From Burkholderiales bacterium (lineage in GTDB: Bacteria > Pseudomonadota > Gammaproteobacteria > Burkholderiales > Ga0077523), in NCBI GenBank assembly GCA_019747905.1, contig JAIEQG010000045.1:1-64000 (forward strand): DNA of 64,000 nucleotides. The letters run 5' to 3'. The position numbers and the translations under genes were made by a program. Shown here one piece after another: positions 28,437 to 36,533 of this stretch. The notes below the pieces were generated by a model. It saw only the letters and a list, made by a program, of their open reading frames with translations, did no database searches and was not told the DNA's origin. Position 1 is the first letter of the stretch. The number at the start of each line of letters is the position of its first letter.

Positions 28437-29969
28437 TTGACTACCTCTTCACTCACGCCGGATGCGAGTTTCGACGGCGGCGATCTCGATTGCGGCAACG
28501 GCTTGCTGCTCCTGATCCGCCGCCACATCGACCCGCTGCCGCGCGGGGCGCTGCTGGAAATCCTTTCCACCGAGACTTCGGTGCAGGAGGATCTGCCCGC
28601 ATGGTGCCGGCTCACGGGCAACGAGTTCGTGTCGATGGCGCAACGCGAGGGTCGCGAACGGGCCTACCTCGTCTGCAAAGGTGCGTTGGCAGAGCGCGCT
28701 CCGACGACGGTGCGGGCACCTCGGGTTGCGCCGGTTGCACGGCAACCGATACCCGTGAGCAAACCCGATCGCCTGCCGGTGCCGGCCCCCGCACCGGCGA
28801 TCGCCCCCCTGTCGGTCATGGGCATCGGCAGTTGGCCGCGGCCGCGCTGGTTGATCCGGGCCCTGCACGAGCGGCTCGAAGGCCGGCTGCCGGAAGCGGA
28901 GTTCGAATCGACTGCGGACGATGCCGTGCGCCTTGCCGTGGACGCCCAGATCCGCGCAGGCGTCGACGTCGTCACGGATGGCGAACAGCGCCGCGACAGC
29001 TACGCGAGCTTCGTCGGCGCGCGCCTGGACAACTGCCAACTCATTCCGCTCACGGACCTGCTGCCGTTGGTGGACGACCCCGAGGAGTTCGCCGAGGAGC
29101 TGCGTGCGCTCGACGTCCCGGCAGGGGAGGTTCGTCATCCCGCCGTGTTCGGGCCGCTCGGGCGCAGTCGTCCGATCGCCTTGCACGAAGCTCGATTCCT
29201 CATGACGCTGAGCGACCGCCCGGCGAAAGTGGCGCTGCCCGGCCCCTACCTCCTCGCGCGCACGCTGTGGCTCGAATGTCTCACCGAGAATGCCTACGCT
29301 TCGCGCGATGACATCGCCCGTGACATCGTGCGCGTGCTGCGCGAGGAACTCGCCGATCTGCTGGGAGCGGGCGTGGCGTTGGTACAGTTCGATGAACCGG
29401 TCCTGTCCGAGGTGGTATTCACCGGGCCCAAGCAGCGCCGCAGCTTCATGTGCGGAGCGCTATCCGAGAGGGGCGACGCATCCACGGAACTCGCTTTCGC
29501 ACGCGATCTGGTGAATGCCGTGACGGCCGGCTTTCCGCGCGAGAGGATCGCTCTGCACATGTGCCGCGGCAACTGGACTCCGGACGAGAGCACCTGTCTC
29601 GCCGGAGACTACGCACCGCTGGTACCGACCTTCGCCGCGATGAACGTCGGGACCTTCTCGCTCGAGCTGTGCACGCCACGCGCCGGCGAGATCGACGTCC
29701 TGCGGTCGCTGCCGGACGACCGCCGCGTGGGCGTCGGCGTGGTGAACCAGAAACACGCGCGCATCGAATCAGTGGACGAGATCGTCGCGAGAGCCGAGAC
29801 GGCGATCCGGATCTTCGGCCTGGAGCGCGTGCTGCTGCATCCGGATTGCGGGTTCGCGACATTCGCCGACAATCCCGTGGCGTCCGCGGTCATTGCGGAA
29901 CAGAAGCTTGCTGCGATCGCGGCGGCGACGCGCGCGTTGCGCGACAAGTACCGTTTGCCCCCACCCTGA
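28437..29969 (+). CDS. TusA-domain / MetE-like methionine synthase core fusion
   Basis: This is a two-domain 510-residue protein. Residues about 10-80 form a TusA-like domain (FDGGDLDCGNGLLLLIRRHI, then DLPAWCRLTGNEF) matching the stand-alone protein at 27674. A Pro/Ala/Val-rich linker (about 85-125) leads to a MetE-type TIM-barrel (about 130-505). The zinc ligands of MetE are present: HMC in ALHMCRGNW (about 366), Glu in LELCTPR and Cys in LLHPDCGFAT (about 466). It lacks the MetE N-terminal half, as in the core methionine synthases. The start is TTG at 28437 without a clear ribosome site, because the repeat abuts it. A persulfide or thiol carrier role for the TusA domain is inference. Confidence 0.85.
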   Translation: MTTSSLTPDASFDGGDLDCGNGLLLLIRRHIDPLPRGALLEILSTETSVQEDLPAWCRLTGNEFVSMAQREGRERAYLVCKGALAERAPTTVRAPRVAPVARQPIPVSKPDRLPVPAPAPAIAPLSVMGIGSWPRPRWLIRALHERLEGRLPEAEFESTADDAVRLAVDAQIRAGVDVVTDGEQRRDSYASFVGARLDNCQLIPLTDLLPLVDDPEEFAEELRALDVPAGEVRHPAVFGPLGRSRPIALHEARFLMTLSDRPAKVALPGPYLLARTLWLECLTENAYASRDDIARDIVRVLREELADLLGAGVALVQFDEPVLSEVVFTGPKQRRSFMCGALSERGDASTELAFARDLVNAVTAGFPRERIALHMCRGNWTPDESTCLAGDYAPLVPTFAAMNVGTFSLELCTPRAGEIDVLRSLPDDRRVGVGVVNQKHARIESVDEIVARAETAIRIFGLERVLLHPDCGFATFADNPVASAVIAEQKLAAIAAATRALRDKYRLPPP

Positions 29970-30050
29970 CCTTCCCCCGGCAGAGCCGGGGGCGGGGAAT
30001 GTACTACTCTCCTTCCCCCAGCTTCGCCGGGGGAAGGTCGGGATGGAGGC
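29970..30050. repeat. dispersed double-hairpin intergenic repeat, copy 2
   Basis: Two stems, CCCCCGGCAGAGCCGGGGG and CCTTCCCCCAGCTTCGCCGGGGGAAGG (imperfect), lie in the short space between the stop codons of a convergent gene pair. The reverse complement matches 281-370 in order of elements. It may also act as a bidirectional transcription stop, although no T-run follows. Confidence 0.6.
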
Positions 30051-30070
30051 AAATGCGCGCAGATACCGCG

Positions 30071-31078
30071 CTACCACCGGTACCCGAGGCTGAAGATCAG
30101 CTGCCGATCGACGCTCTTGCGCTCGGGCGCCGGATTGCCATCCCAGTCCAGATTGAACAGCAAGGAGGCGAGGATGCCGCTGCGCAGCGGAAACCGCAGA
30201 CCTGACTGGGTGCGCAGGAAGCTGGTGCGGATGTCTTCCAGGCTCGCGTAGAGCTGGTTGTTGTTGAACACCTGGATCGCGTCGTCCCACAACCAGCGAT
30301 CGAAACGCGACCCCAGCCGCAGCGCGAAGAATCGCTCGTCCGGCGCATCGAAGAAGAGGGCGTTCACGCGGTCCACACCCGCTTCGAGCGCCAGGTTGGT
30401 GGGCCGGCCCTCGAAGACCTGGAAGCCCATCCCGGCGCCGTAGGTGGACCGCAGGCGCAGGTCCTTGAAGCGATCGTGCTCGAACGTCGTGGCACCGTAG
30501 CCGTACAGCCGCTCGTCGACGAACCGGTCGTACTTGAGGCCGACGATGGCGTTCATCTCGGTCTCGACCTTGCTGTCGGTCGCTTCGTTCGCACGTGCCG
30601 TGGCGGTCCAACGATTGCGATCGCGCCGCGCGATCGCTTCGCTGTCGAAGTTGTAGCGGCGCAGGTCGGTATTGCCGTCGGTGTTGGAGATGCCGAGATT
30701 GATGCGGCCGGTGAACTGCCAGTCCTTGTCGCCGAGGCGCCCGGGCTCGAGCGAGGCGACGCGCTTTGCGTCCACCGGGATGGGTGCCGCATCCGGCGCG
30801 GTGATCACGCTCGCGCGGCCGGCACTCACCGCGAGCCGGCCGATGAGCCGCGTGTAGTCCTTCATGAGCACCGTCACGTCACCGTCGGTGACGAGCGACT
30901 CCACCTCGTCGGTGTCGATGGTCACGGTCCCGGCGTAGCTCGTGTCGAGATCCAGCTTGCCGGCGCGAAAACGGCTCACGGTTCCGGTGAGGCGGTCGCC
31001 ATTCTTCATCACGACGACGTCGGCGAGGGCGTACGGCACAAGCATCGCACCGACCAACGCCACGCAAAGCCCCGCCAT
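30071..31078 (-). CDS. DUF481 family outer-membrane beta-barrel protein
   Basis: The 335-residue protein starts with a signal peptide (MAGLCVALVGAMLVPYALA). A small N-terminal segment (ADVVVMKNGDRLTGTVSRF, about 20-85) is the DUF481-associated lead, and a beta-barrel of about 240 residues follows (GRINLGISNTDGNTDLRRYN...). It ends LIFSLGYRW with a terminal aromatic residue, the assembly signal for outer-membrane proteins. No substrate is known. The ATG at 31078 is chosen because the upstream frame has no signal peptide. It is 35 bases after the PhoD gene on the same strand. Confidence 0.85.
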   Translation of the reverse strand: MAGLCVALVGAMLVPYALADVVVMKNGDRLTGTVSRFRAGKLDLDTSYAGTVTIDTDEVESLVTDGDVTVLMKDYTRLIGRLAVSAGRASVITAPDAAPIPVDAKRVASLEPGRLGDKDWQFTGRINLGISNTDGNTDLRRYNFDSEAIARRDRNRWTATARANEATDSKVETEMNAIVGLKYDRFVDERLYGYGATTFEHDRFKDLRLRSTYGAGMGFQVFEGRPTNLALEAGVDRVNALFFDAPDERFFALRLGSRFDRWLWDDAIQVFNNNQLYASLEDIRTSFLRTQSGLRFPLRSGILASLLFNLDWDGNPAPERKSVDRQLIFSLGYRW

Positions 31079-31113
31079 CCCTCGCCGCAACGCTGCTGAC
31101 AATCCGACGCCTT

Positions 31114-32460
31114 CTAGCGCAACTCGGCGGCGCCGACTGCCCGGCTCCACAACAGGATACCGTCGCCGTCGTATGCCTCGAACGTCAGTGTACGGTTGCC
31201 CTTCGGACCCGCGAGCCGGACCATGCCGAAACTGCGCTGGGTAACGAGGGTGTCGGGCACGAGGTCGGGATTGCTGCGCTCCAGCCCGTCGGGATTCGCG
31301 AAGGCGCCGGCGGTGAGCGGCGACGAAGTGAACTCGTAGAGCGGGTAGGTACCCTCGCGCGGCAGGCGCAGCAGCTCCGAGAAGTGCCGGTCGCCGGACA
31401 GGAAGACGACTCCGGAGATGCGTTGTTCGCGCAGCCAGTCGCGCAACTTCTGCTGCTCGTCGGGGTAGTTCTGCCAGGTTTCGAATCGGCTGACCCGATT
31501 CCAGAACTGCGTGCCCATCGCGACCACCTTGAAGGTCGCGTTGGAAGACAGCAGCGCCTGCTTCAGCCACTCGAGCTGCTGCGGGCCGAGCAGCGCTTTG
31601 TCCGGTACGTTGGGATAGCGGTTCGGGTAGCGGTACCAGCGATCGTCGAGCAGGAACAGATCGGCATCGGCCACGCGCACCTGCGTGAACACGCCTGGGA
31701 CACCCGGCAAGCCGTGGGTCGGATTGGGCCAGTAGCGTTTGAAGGTGTCGAGCGCTGCACCCTTCAGGACGAACGAGGCATCACCATCGTTGGGGCCGTA
31801 GTCGTGGTCGTCCCAGATGGCGAGATGCGACGTAGCGCGCCACAGGCGATGCAGTTCCGGCAGCTCGCGATAGGCGCGGTACCGGTCGTTCATCGCTTCG
31901 GCGGAGGTCCACTCCGGCTCGCGGAAATACACGTTGTCGCCGAGCCACAGCATGACGTCGGGGGCTTGCGCGGCGATCGCGTCGAAGATGCCGTAGCCGC
32001 CGCCATAGGGCGTGCCTGGCCGGTCGAAACGGCCGTCGTTGAGGTACGCGCACGAGCCGACGGCGATGCTCACGGCCGGTGGATCGGTGCGCCACTCCCA
32101 CAGTGCCTGGGTGCGAAAGGTGCCGACGTCGCCCGTGGGCTGGCCGTCGGCCAGCAGCCGGTAGCGATAGCGCGTGCCCGGTTCGAGCCCGGCCAGGCGC
32201 AACACCACCGCGAAATCGCGGTCGCGCGAAGCTTCGGTGTCGATACTGTGCACGGCGGCATTGCCGTCGAGCACCGAGAACTCGACACCGATCCGGCCCG
32301 GTCCGCGCTTCTGGGCCCAGAGCGTGAAGCTGGACTGGTCCGCGAAACCGTGCATCACGGAAAGTTGCTCCGCTGCCGACGGGACGGGCAAGGCGAGCAG
32401 TGCCAGTACCAGCATCGGCACCACGCGGCGGCCCACGGCGACGATCAATCTAGCCGGCAT
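31114..32460 (-). CDS. PhoD-type alkaline phosphatase/phosphodiesterase
   Basis: The 448-residue exported protein has a signal peptide (VPMLVLALLALPVPSAA). An N-terminal beta-sandwich (Fn3-like) leads to a metallophosphatase core: GSCAYLNDG, LWLGDNVYF, AIWDDHDYGPND and FLSGDRHFSELL, which carry the metal-binding Asp, Asn and His residues of the PhoD family. It cleaves phosphate mono- or diesters in the periplasm. It begins at ATG 32460, overlapping the lipoprotein gene's end by 11 bases, so these two are co-translated. No Pho box was looked for beyond the near upstream region. Confidence 0.92.
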   Translation of the reverse strand: MPARLIVAVGRRVVPMLVLALLALPVPSAAEQLSVMHGFADQSSFTLWAQKRGPGRIGVEFSVLDGNAAVHSIDTEASRDRDFAVVLRLAGLEPGTRYRYRLLADGQPTGDVGTFRTQALWEWRTDPPAVSIAVGSCAYLNDGRFDRPGTPYGGGYGIFDAIAAQAPDVMLWLGDNVYFREPEWTSAEAMNDRYRAYRELPELHRLWRATSHLAIWDDHDYGPNDGDASFVLKGAALDTFKRYWPNPTHGLPGVPGVFTQVRVADADLFLLDDRWYRYPNRYPNVPDKALLGPQQLEWLKQALLSSNATFKVVAMGTQFWNRVSRFETWQNYPDEQQKLRDWLREQRISGVVFLSGDRHFSELLRLPREGTYPLYEFTSSPLTAGAFANPDGLERSNPDLVPDTLVTQRSFGMVRLAGPKGNRTLTFEAYDGDGILLWSRAVGAAELR

Positions 32461-33325
32461 CCGCGACCGTGCGGCCCGAGGGACAGACGAGCGCGTCCAG
32501 GTCGGCGGCGAGCGCGGCCGCTCGGGCACGCACGCGCTTGCTTTGAGCTTCGTCCATCGCATTGGCGACCCCGACCAGAAGGTCGATCGTCAGGTTGCGA
32601 TTCGCCTCCACCTGCTCGAGCAGTCCCGGGGTCCAGTACCGGTCGGGCTCTGCCAGCAGGGACCGCAGCTGCGCCACGCGCTGCGTATCCCTGCTGCGAT
32701 ACTGCAGCGTCCGGACGAGTTCGGACTGCCAGCGCGTGCGACTCGCCAGGGTATCCGGGCCGGTCATCCGCAGCTCGCGGCTCCAGGCCTCCACCAGCGG
32801 GCGCTGACGCTTGCCGAGCGGGCCGATCCACCACTCGATACGCGCTTGCAGGCGCTTCGCGCGCTCGGCCCGGACCGTCGGCTCGGGCACGTCGATCCAT
32901 CGGTCCCGGTACTTCCGGTTGCCCTTGTCGAAGCTGCGCTGCAACTCGGCCAGCTGGGCCTCGCTCAAGGAGTGGCTGATCGCCTCCAGGCGCGGCGCAG
33001 CGTGGTCCCCCATCACTCGCGCGAACTGCTGAAGGTCGGCGAAGCGCATGGCGATACGCTCAGCATTCACGCCGGGCTGGAACTCCTCGCCCACCTCGCG
33101 CAGCCATGCCGCATAGCCGGCCAGCTGGGTGCTGCAGTGCCACTGCTTGAAGTCCACGAGTTGCTGGCCGAGCAGGCGGCTTTGCTGGCGGTCGAGCGAC
33201 ACATAGCTCTCCGCGTACCATACCCCCATGCGTTCGGCCTGGCCGTAGCTCAACCGGATCGTGCTGCACCCCGCACACAGCAGCGCGATGCCGATCAGTG
33301 GAACGAGGATGTGCAAGCGGCGCAT
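32450..33325 (-). CDS. DUF6279-type lipoprotein
   Basis: This 291-residue protein has a lipobox LLCAGC (Cys20). A largely helical body follows with WYAESYVSLDRQQSRLLGQQ and a second charged half (ERAKRLQARIEWWIGPLGKRQ). This matches the pattern of the proteobacterial DUF6279 family, whose function is unknown. It is the first of a three-gene run (lipoprotein, phosphatase, outer-membrane protein). It starts 39 bases after the methyltransferase stop, so that gene may belong to the same transcript. Confidence 0.8.
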   Translation of the reverse strand: MRRLHILVPLIGIALLCAGCSTIRLSYGQAERMGVWYAESYVSLDRQQSRLLGQQLVDFKQWHCSTQLAGYAAWLREVGEEFQPGVNAERIAMRFADLQQFARVMGDHAAPRLEAISHSLSEAQLAELQRSFDKGNRKYRDRWIDVPEPTVRAERAKRLQARIEWWIGPLGKRQRPLVEAWSRELRMTGPDTLASRTRWQSELVRTLQYRSRDTQRVAQLRSLLAEPDRYWTPGLLEQVEANRNLTIDLLVGVANAMDEAQSKRVRARAAALAADLDALVCPSGRTVADAG

Positions 33326-33364
33326 GGAACCAGTCCGACCCGTGCTGTTCCGTCCAGGTTCCCG

Positions 33365-34132
33365 TCAGGACAACTGCCCGAACTGGACGCGGGTGTCGTA
33401 TTCGAACTCGACCTGCCCGCCGACCTGCTGGGCGTCGAACAACGCCCGCAGCTCGAGCATGCCGGCCTCGTGCCCGGTCTTCGGCACGAAGGACGACGAG
33501 CGATGCCGGGCCACCAGGCCGTCCCAGTCGAAGCGCTGCCGGTTGTCCAGCACGACTTCGGCGTAGCCTTGCGGACCGTAGAACCGCTGCAGCGCCGGCG
33601 CATCGACGTTGCGGTGGACGACCTGCAGATAGTCCGGGCAGTGGCGCACCAGCAGATCCTCGTACCCGCGCAGGAACCGTGTGGCATCGAGGCGACGATC
33701 GTTCCAGATCAGCACGACCCACCCGCCAGGTTTGAGGATGCGGGCGAATTCCTGTCGCGCGCGTTCCCGGTCGAACCAGTGGAACGCCTGGCCCGCGGTC
33801 ACGAAGTCGACGACGGCGCCCGGCAGTGTCGTCGCCTCCGCACCGCCGTCGATGCTGCGGAACTGCGGATAGGCGCGCAGGAACTCCTCGCCGGCCGCGC
33901 GCATCTCGGCGTTCGGTTCGATGCCGAACACGCGGTTGCCATGCTCCAGGAACAAGCGGGCGAGCAGACCGGTACCGCTACCGACGTCGGCAACCGCGGC
34001 GCGCGGGGTGAAGTCGCAACGTCGCGCCAGCACGTCGACGAGCTCGGCCGGATAGCCCGGTCGTGCACGCACGTAGTCGGCGACACGATCGGAGAAACGT
34101 CCGGTGGGGTTGTGATTGGGCAACGTCGGCAT
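33365..34132 (-). CDS. class I SAM-dependent methyltransferase
   Basis: The 255-residue protein has the SAM-binding motif AVADVGSGTGLLARLFLEHG (about 45-64), IEPNAEMR as the acidic loop, GQAFHWFDRERARQEFARIL and PGGWVVLIWNDR. AQAFHWF-type sequences are common in methyltransferase type-11 proteins of unknown substrate. The ATG at 34132 is chosen over an upstream in-frame codon because NPTGRFSDRVADYV is the normal beginning. It diverges from the amino-acid binding protein gene at 34288. Confidence 0.85.
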   Translation of the reverse strand: MPTLPNHNPTGRFSDRVADYVRARPGYPAELVDVLARRCDFTPRAAVADVGSGTGLLARLFLEHGNRVFGIEPNAEMRAAGEEFLRAYPQFRSIDGGAEATTLPGAVVDFVTAGQAFHWFDRERARQEFARILKPGGWVVLIWNDRRLDATRFLRGYEDLLVRHCPDYLQVVHRNVDAPALQRFYGPQGYAEVVLDNRQRFDWDGLVARHRSSSFVPKTGHEAGMLELRALFDAQQVGGQVEFEYDTRVQFGQLS

Positions 34133-34287
34133 GGCGCGCTGCGGCGCGGGAATTCGTTGACAGCGTTCTCGAGCGGAACATAGCATACGGCCCCGCTCGC
34201 CAATCCTAGGGTTGCGTCGGGCCAGCGCCGGCAGAAAGAGACTCGGGATGAGGGTCCGTGGCGCGCAACAGCACGAAGGGAGGGGAG

Positions 34288-35415
34288 ATGCGCCGTCTTG
34301 CCGGAATCGCCGCGGCTGCGTTGGCCGCAGCGTGGACCGTCTGCGCTCACGCAGAGGACACGGTGAAGATCGGGCTGGTCAACGAGGCGACCGGTCCCAA
34401 CGCCGAAGCCGGCGTCTACACCCACAACGGCGCGAAGCTTGCCCTCGCGGAAATCAACGCCGCCGGCGGCGTGCTCGGCAAGAAGCTCGAACTCAAGCTC
34501 GAGGACAACCAGAGCACGAATCCCGGCACCGTGCTCGCCTTCTCCAAGCTCTTCGGCGAAGGCGGCATCGTGGCCATCATCGGTCCGATCCGCAGCACGC
34601 AGATCCAGGCCGCTTCGCCCACCGTCGCCAAGGCCGGCATCCCGACCATGATCGGCGGTACCGACCCCAGCCTCACGAAGGTGAACAATCGCTGGGTGTT
34701 CCGGGCCCGACCGAACGACTCCTACTCCTCGCGCGTGATCGCGGACTTCGGCGTCAACACGCTCAAGAAGCAGAAGTGGGCCATCATTCACTCGACCGAC
34801 GCATTCGGGTCGGGGGGCATGAACGCGCTCACCGCGGCGCTGAAGAGTTTCGGCGTGACACCGGTGCTGGTGCAGGGCTACACCAACAACTCGCAGGACT
34901 TCACGCCGGTCGTACTCGCGATCAAGAAGTCCGGTGCGGACGTCATCGGGTCCTACATGACCAACTCGCCCGACGTCGGCATCTTCGCGAAGCAGCTCCG
35001 GCAACTCGGCGTCGCCGCGGAGTGGGTGGGGTCGCCCTCGGTCGTCACCGACACCGCGATGAAACTGGCCGGCCCGGCATTGCACGGCGTCTACGGCATC
35101 GCCGATTTCACGCCGGACGCCACCCCCGAATCCAAGGCCTACACGAAGCTGTACCGCGACACCTACAAGCTCGACCCCGACGTGTACTCGAGCTGGGCCT
35201 ACGACGCGCTGCGCGTCCTGGCGCTCGCGATCAACACGGCCAGGAGCACCGATCCGGAAGCCATCCGCAAGGCGATCGTCTCGATCAAGGGCTGGAAGGG
35301 CGTCGAAGGCACCTACAACTTCGACGAGAACGGCGACGGCCTGCGCGGCTACAACGTCGTGAAGAACGAAGCCGGCAAGGTCGCCTTCATCAAACACATC
35401 GATTTCAAGGACTAA
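34288..35415 (+). CDS. branched-chain amino acid-type ABC substrate-binding protein
   Basis: The 375-residue periplasmic binding protein has a signal peptide (LAGIAAAALAAAWTVCAHA). The leucine-binding fold follows: VKIGLVNEATGPNAEAGVYT, LALAEINAAGGVLGKKLEL, EDNQSTNPGTVLAFSKLF and VIADFGVNTLKKQKWAIIHS. The GGAGGGGAG sequence before ATG 34288 fixes the start over an upstream in-frame codon. The ligand could be a branched-chain amino acid, amide or aromatic acid. It heads the liv-type operon, separated from the permeases by three hairpins. Confidence 0.9.
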   Translation: MRRLAGIAAAALAAAWTVCAHAEDTVKIGLVNEATGPNAEAGVYTHNGAKLALAEINAAGGVLGKKLELKLEDNQSTNPGTVLAFSKLFGEGGIVAIIGPIRSTQIQAASPTVAKAGIPTMIGGTDPSLTKVNNRWVFRARPNDSYSSRVIADFGVNTLKKQKWAIIHSTDAFGSGGMNALTAALKSFGVTPVLVQGYTNNSQDFTPVVLAIKKSGADVIGSYMTNSPDVGIFAKQLRQLGVAAEWVGSPSVVTDTAMKLAGPALHGVYGIADFTPDATPESKAYTKLYRDTYKLDPDVYSSWAYDALRVLALAINTARSTDPEAIRKAIVSIKGWKGVEGTYNFDENGDGLRGYNVVKNEAGKVAFIKHIDFKD

Positions 35416-35470
35416 GGCCTTACGGGCACGAGCCTCCGCAACCGCGACGCATTTTCCAAGTTGTTGTTCC

Positions 35471-35632
35471 ACGCCGGGCGCCGGGCCGCCCCAAGCCCGG
35501 CGTCTGATCAACTCGAATGAAGAAAGTGCGTTGCGCAAGCAACGTACTTTCTTCATTCGACACACACTGGGGGAGGGGAACCCGCCGCCGGACCGCAGCA
35601 GTCAGAAAAGACGGTCCGGCGGCAAGGGTTCC
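35471..35632 (+). promoter_or_regulatory. three-hairpin spacer between the binding protein and LivH
   Basis: Three successive hairpins lie here. The first is ACGCCGGGC / GCCCGGCGT (35471-35503). The second is a 22-bp stem (35513-35560) with a GCAA tetraloop and a single G/A (G-U in RNA) difference between TCGAATGAAGAAAGTGCGTTGC and its partner. The third has CCGCCGGACCG / CGGTCCGGCGG with outer GGAACCC / GGGTTCC (35577-35632). The long stem is unusual and probably sets a high binding-protein to permease ratio, by partial termination, RNase III cleavage or 3'-end protection. No T-run follows. Confidence 0.75.
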
Positions 35633-35646
35633 GAGCGAGGCAGACC

Positions 35647-36531
35647 GTGCAGTTCGTCACCGAAAACCTGCAGATCCTGTTCACCGGCCTCGGGTTGGGC
35701 AGCATCTACGCGCTCGTGGCGCTCGGCTTCGTGCTTATCATCCGCGCCACGAACGTCGTCAATTTCGCCCAGGGCGATTTCGCCATGCTGGGCGGCTACG
35801 CGATGGTGTTGTTCTTCACCGGGCTCGGCTGGCCCTACTGGATCGCGTTCATCGGCGCTTTGCTGGCCATGGCGGTCTTCGGCGTGCTGTTCAACTACGG
35901 CGTCTACTATCCGCTGCGACACCGATCGTTCCTGCCGGTGCTGATCAGCACCCTGGGCGCGTCCATCTTCCTGCAGAACACCGTCCTCTACGTCGCCGGT
36001 CCGCAACCCAAGCCGCTCGACAAGCTGCTCAACTTCGACGGCATCACCCTGGGCGGCGTGTTCCTCGACAGCCAGTACATCGTGATCCTGGTGGCGACGG
36101 TGGCGCTGGTGTTCTTCACCTTCCTCTTCTTCGAGAAGACGCTGCTCGGCAAGAAGCTGCAGGCCACGTCGCAGGACAAGGACATGGCCCGGCTGCTCGG
36201 CATCCCGGTGGCGCTGATGATCGCCATCACGTTCATCTACAGCGCGGTGCTGGGCGGAATCGCCGGGGTGCTGGTGGGGCCGATCCTGTTCGTGTCCATC
36301 GGCATGGGCTCCATCATTGCGCTGAAGGCTTTCGCCGCCACGATCATCGGCGGCTTCGGTGACGTGAAGGGCGCCATCGTCGGTGGGCTGTTGCTCGGCG
36401 TGATCGAGAGCCTCGCGGCACAGCACATCTCCGTGCCCTACAAGGACGCCTACGCGTTCCTCGCGCTGTTCCTGTTCCTGCTCTTCCGGCCCCAGGGGAT
36501 CTTCGGGGAGAAGGTGTCCGAGAAGGCTTGA
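35647..36531 (+). CDS. livH: branched-chain amino acid ABC permease LivH
   Basis: The 294-residue membrane protein has about eight helices. GLGLGSIYALVALGFVLIIRATNVVNFAQGDFAMLGGYA (several motifs) is the classic LivH start, and GIAGVLVGPILFVSIGMGSIIALKAFAATIIGGFGDVKGAIVGG is the conserved loop that docks to the ATPase. It starts GTG at 35647 behind GAGCGAGG. The last three bases of its stop are followed at once by the LivM-LivG ATG (36534). It is the first of two permeases. Confidence 0.92.
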   Translation: MQFVTENLQILFTGLGLGSIYALVALGFVLIIRATNVVNFAQGDFAMLGGYAMVLFFTGLGWPYWIAFIGALLAMAVFGVLFNYGVYYPLRHRSFLPVLISTLGASIFLQNTVLYVAGPQPKPLDKLLNFDGITLGGVFLDSQYIVILVATVALVFFTFLFFEKTLLGKKLQATSQDKDMARLLGIPVALMIAITFIYSAVLGGIAGVLVGPILFVSIGMGSIIALKAFAATIIGGFGDVKGAIVGGLLLGVIESLAAQHISVPYKDAYAFLALFLFLLFRPQGIFGEKVSEKA

Positions 36532-36533
36532 GC

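Noticed and set aside
35517..36362. Plus-strand frame starting at the 22-bp palindrome
   Set aside because: It begins inside the hairpin and runs out of frame across livH. The mirror-image start on the other strand comes from the palindrome.
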